From JBBQZL01 sp038207745 (lineage in GTDB: Bacteria; Actinomycetota; Thermoleophilia; Solirubrobacterales; 70-9): 5,347 nucleotides of DNA. The translations under genes were made by a program, and so were the position numbers. Location of the stretch: positions 1-5,347 of the forward strand of contig JBBQZL010000183.1 in the NCBI GenBank assembly GCA_038207745.1. The letters are read 5' to 3'. Position 1 is the first letter of the stretch; each line of letters opens with the position of its first letter. Positions 4,325 through 5,347 of this stretch are shown here, one piece after another. The notes under the pieces were generated by a model. The model was given only the letters and a program-made list of their open reading frames with translations, was not told where the DNA came from and made no database searches.

Positions 4325-5347
4325 TCAGGCTTCGAAGGCAACGCCCGCTTCGAAGGCGTCGACTTCGGCTTCGGCGTGGACGGTGTCGCCGGAGTCCGGC
4401 GACATCTTCATCACCGTCCGAAGTGCCGAGCGCAGGCTCGCCTCGGGTGCCAGCCCCGCGATCGGCTCGGATGCGGGCGGCCCGACCACCGGCCCGACGC
4501 CGAACTTGAGCGCCTCGGCGACTCGCTGCTCGGGATGGCCGACGAATCGCAGCTCCCCTGTCAGGCCGAGCTCTCCGAAGCAGGCGAGTGGACCGCCGTC
4601 GGGGTTGAGAAGAGCCTTGCCACGGTGCGCCGAGGCAACGGCAAGCGCGACGGCAAGGTCCGCGCCCGGCTCGTCGACCCGGACGCCGCCGGCGACGTTG
4701 ACGTAGATGTCTGATCCGCCGAGGCCGAGCCGTGCGTGCCTGGTCAGCACGGCGAGGACCAGGCTGAGGCGGTTGCGGTCGAGTCCGTTGGCCACGCGGC
4801 GTGGGGTTTCCAGATCGCTGGGCGCCACAAGAGCCTGAACCTCGACCAGGACCGGGCGCGAACCCTCCATGGCGGGCAGGACGACGGACCCCGCCGCACG
4901 GGTCGCCTCCTGGACGAATCTGGCCGAGGGATCCTGAACCTCGGTCAGGCCACCCGACCTCATCTCGAAGACCCCGACCTCACTGGTTGCACCGAAGCGG
5001 TTCTTGAGCGCCCGGATCGTCCGGTAGGTCCTCTCGCGCTCGCCCTCGAACTGGAGGACGCAGTCGACCACGTGCTCGAGCACCCGCGGGCCGGCGAGGC
5101 TGCCGTCCTTGGTCACGTGCCCGACCAGGACCATCGTGATCCCGCGGTTCTTCGCAACCTCCGCGAGGGCACCGGCTGCCTCGCGAACCTGGCCCACCGA
5201 ACCCGGCGCCCCGCTGATCTCCTCGCAATGGAGGGTCTGGATCGAATCGATCACGCAGACCTCGGGTCGTTCAGCCTCGAGCGCGGCGATGATCGGGGCA
5301 AGGGCGGTCTCGGCCAGGGCGGGGACCGAGAGTGCGCCAGAGCCAAG
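4325..5347 (-). CDS. radA: DNA repair protein RadA (Sms), 5' part cut off by the window
   Basis: RadA is a RecA-like ATPase and helicase that extends D-loops and processes branched recombination intermediates. The visible 340 residues are the C-terminal three quarters; family length is about 450-460, so the N-terminal zinc finger and Walker A are off the edge. Fragment numbering: Walker B strand VIDSIQTL at 32-39, VGHVTKDG at 76-83, the RadA signature KNRFG at 115-119, then the Lon-protease-like domain from about 190, with NRLSLVLAVL (192-201), DIYVNVAGG (213-221) and GELGLTGELR (258-267). No frameshift or internal stop is seen. The frame is open to the window edge. An internal GTG at 5254 is merely the first Val of Walker B and not a start. 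The stop is followed by a hairpin and a 184-nt gap before disA, the conserved partner of radA. Confidence 0.95.
   Translation of the reverse strand, partial: LGSGALSVPALAETALAPIIAALEAERPEVCVIDSIQTLHCEEISGAPGSVGQVREAAGALAEVAKNRGITMVLVGHVTKDGSLAGPRVLEHVVDCVLQFEGERERTYRTIRALKNRFGATSEVGVFEMRSGGLTEVQDPSARFVQEATRAAGSVVLPAMEGSRPVLVEVQALVAPSDLETPRRVANGLDRNRLSLVLAVLTRHARLGLGGSDIYVNVAGGVRVDEPGADLAVALAVASAHRGKALLNPDGGPLACFGELGLTGELRFVGHPEQRVAEALKFGVGPVVGPPASEPIAGLAPEASLRSALRTVMKMSPDSGDTVHAEAEVDAFEAGVAFEA

Overview
The window is a high-GC stretch of bacterial chromosome holding a compact minus-strand gene row. In transcription order (right to left) it reads radA (5' part outside the window), disA, carD, ispD, a PHP-family phosphatase and ispF (3' end outside the window). 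One probable small gene for a membrane peptide lies on the plus strand. The order radA-disA-carD-ispD-ispF matches the known conserved neighbourhood in Actinobacteria (Mycobacterium has disA/radA close to carD-ispD-ispF-cysS) and, without carD, in Bacillus. High GC, an actinobacterial-type CarD with an acidic N-terminal extension, and a DisA with the RHRTAE motif suggest a deep-branching actinobacterium, perhaps Thermoleophilia/Solirubrobacterales. The lineage is inferred from memory of protein families, not from a search.

Layout: 1-435 ispF (minus, open at the left edge); 470-1327 PHP phosphatase (minus); 1358-1513 small two-helix membrane peptide (plus), head to head with the phosphatase; 1514-1634 short intergenic stretch with a hairpin; 1635-2411 ispD (minus) with an unusual Arg/Glu/Gly-rich insert; 2435-3028 carD (minus); 3028-4140 disA (minus), overlapping carD by one base as TGATG; 4141-4324 regulatory gap with a TTGACA promoter element, a hairpin plus T-tract just before disA, a 13-residue in-frame leader ORF, and a second hairpin after radA; 4325-5347 radA (minus, open at the right edge).

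The genes join three themes. RadA and DisA handle DNA recombination intermediates and c-di-AMP signalling of DNA state. CarD binds RNA polymerase and controls initiation, especially at rRNA promoters. IspD and IspF carry out steps 3 and 5 of the MEP isoprenoid pathway. disA-carD-ispD are tightly spaced and probably co-transcribed. The phosphatase and the small plus-strand gene interrupt the usual ispD-ispF pair, so phosphatase-ispF probably needs its own promoter.

I see no mobile element, CRISPR array, tRNA or rRNA. The window is mostly conserved housekeeping sequence. The least explained parts are the disA leader, the small membrane gene and the ispD insert.
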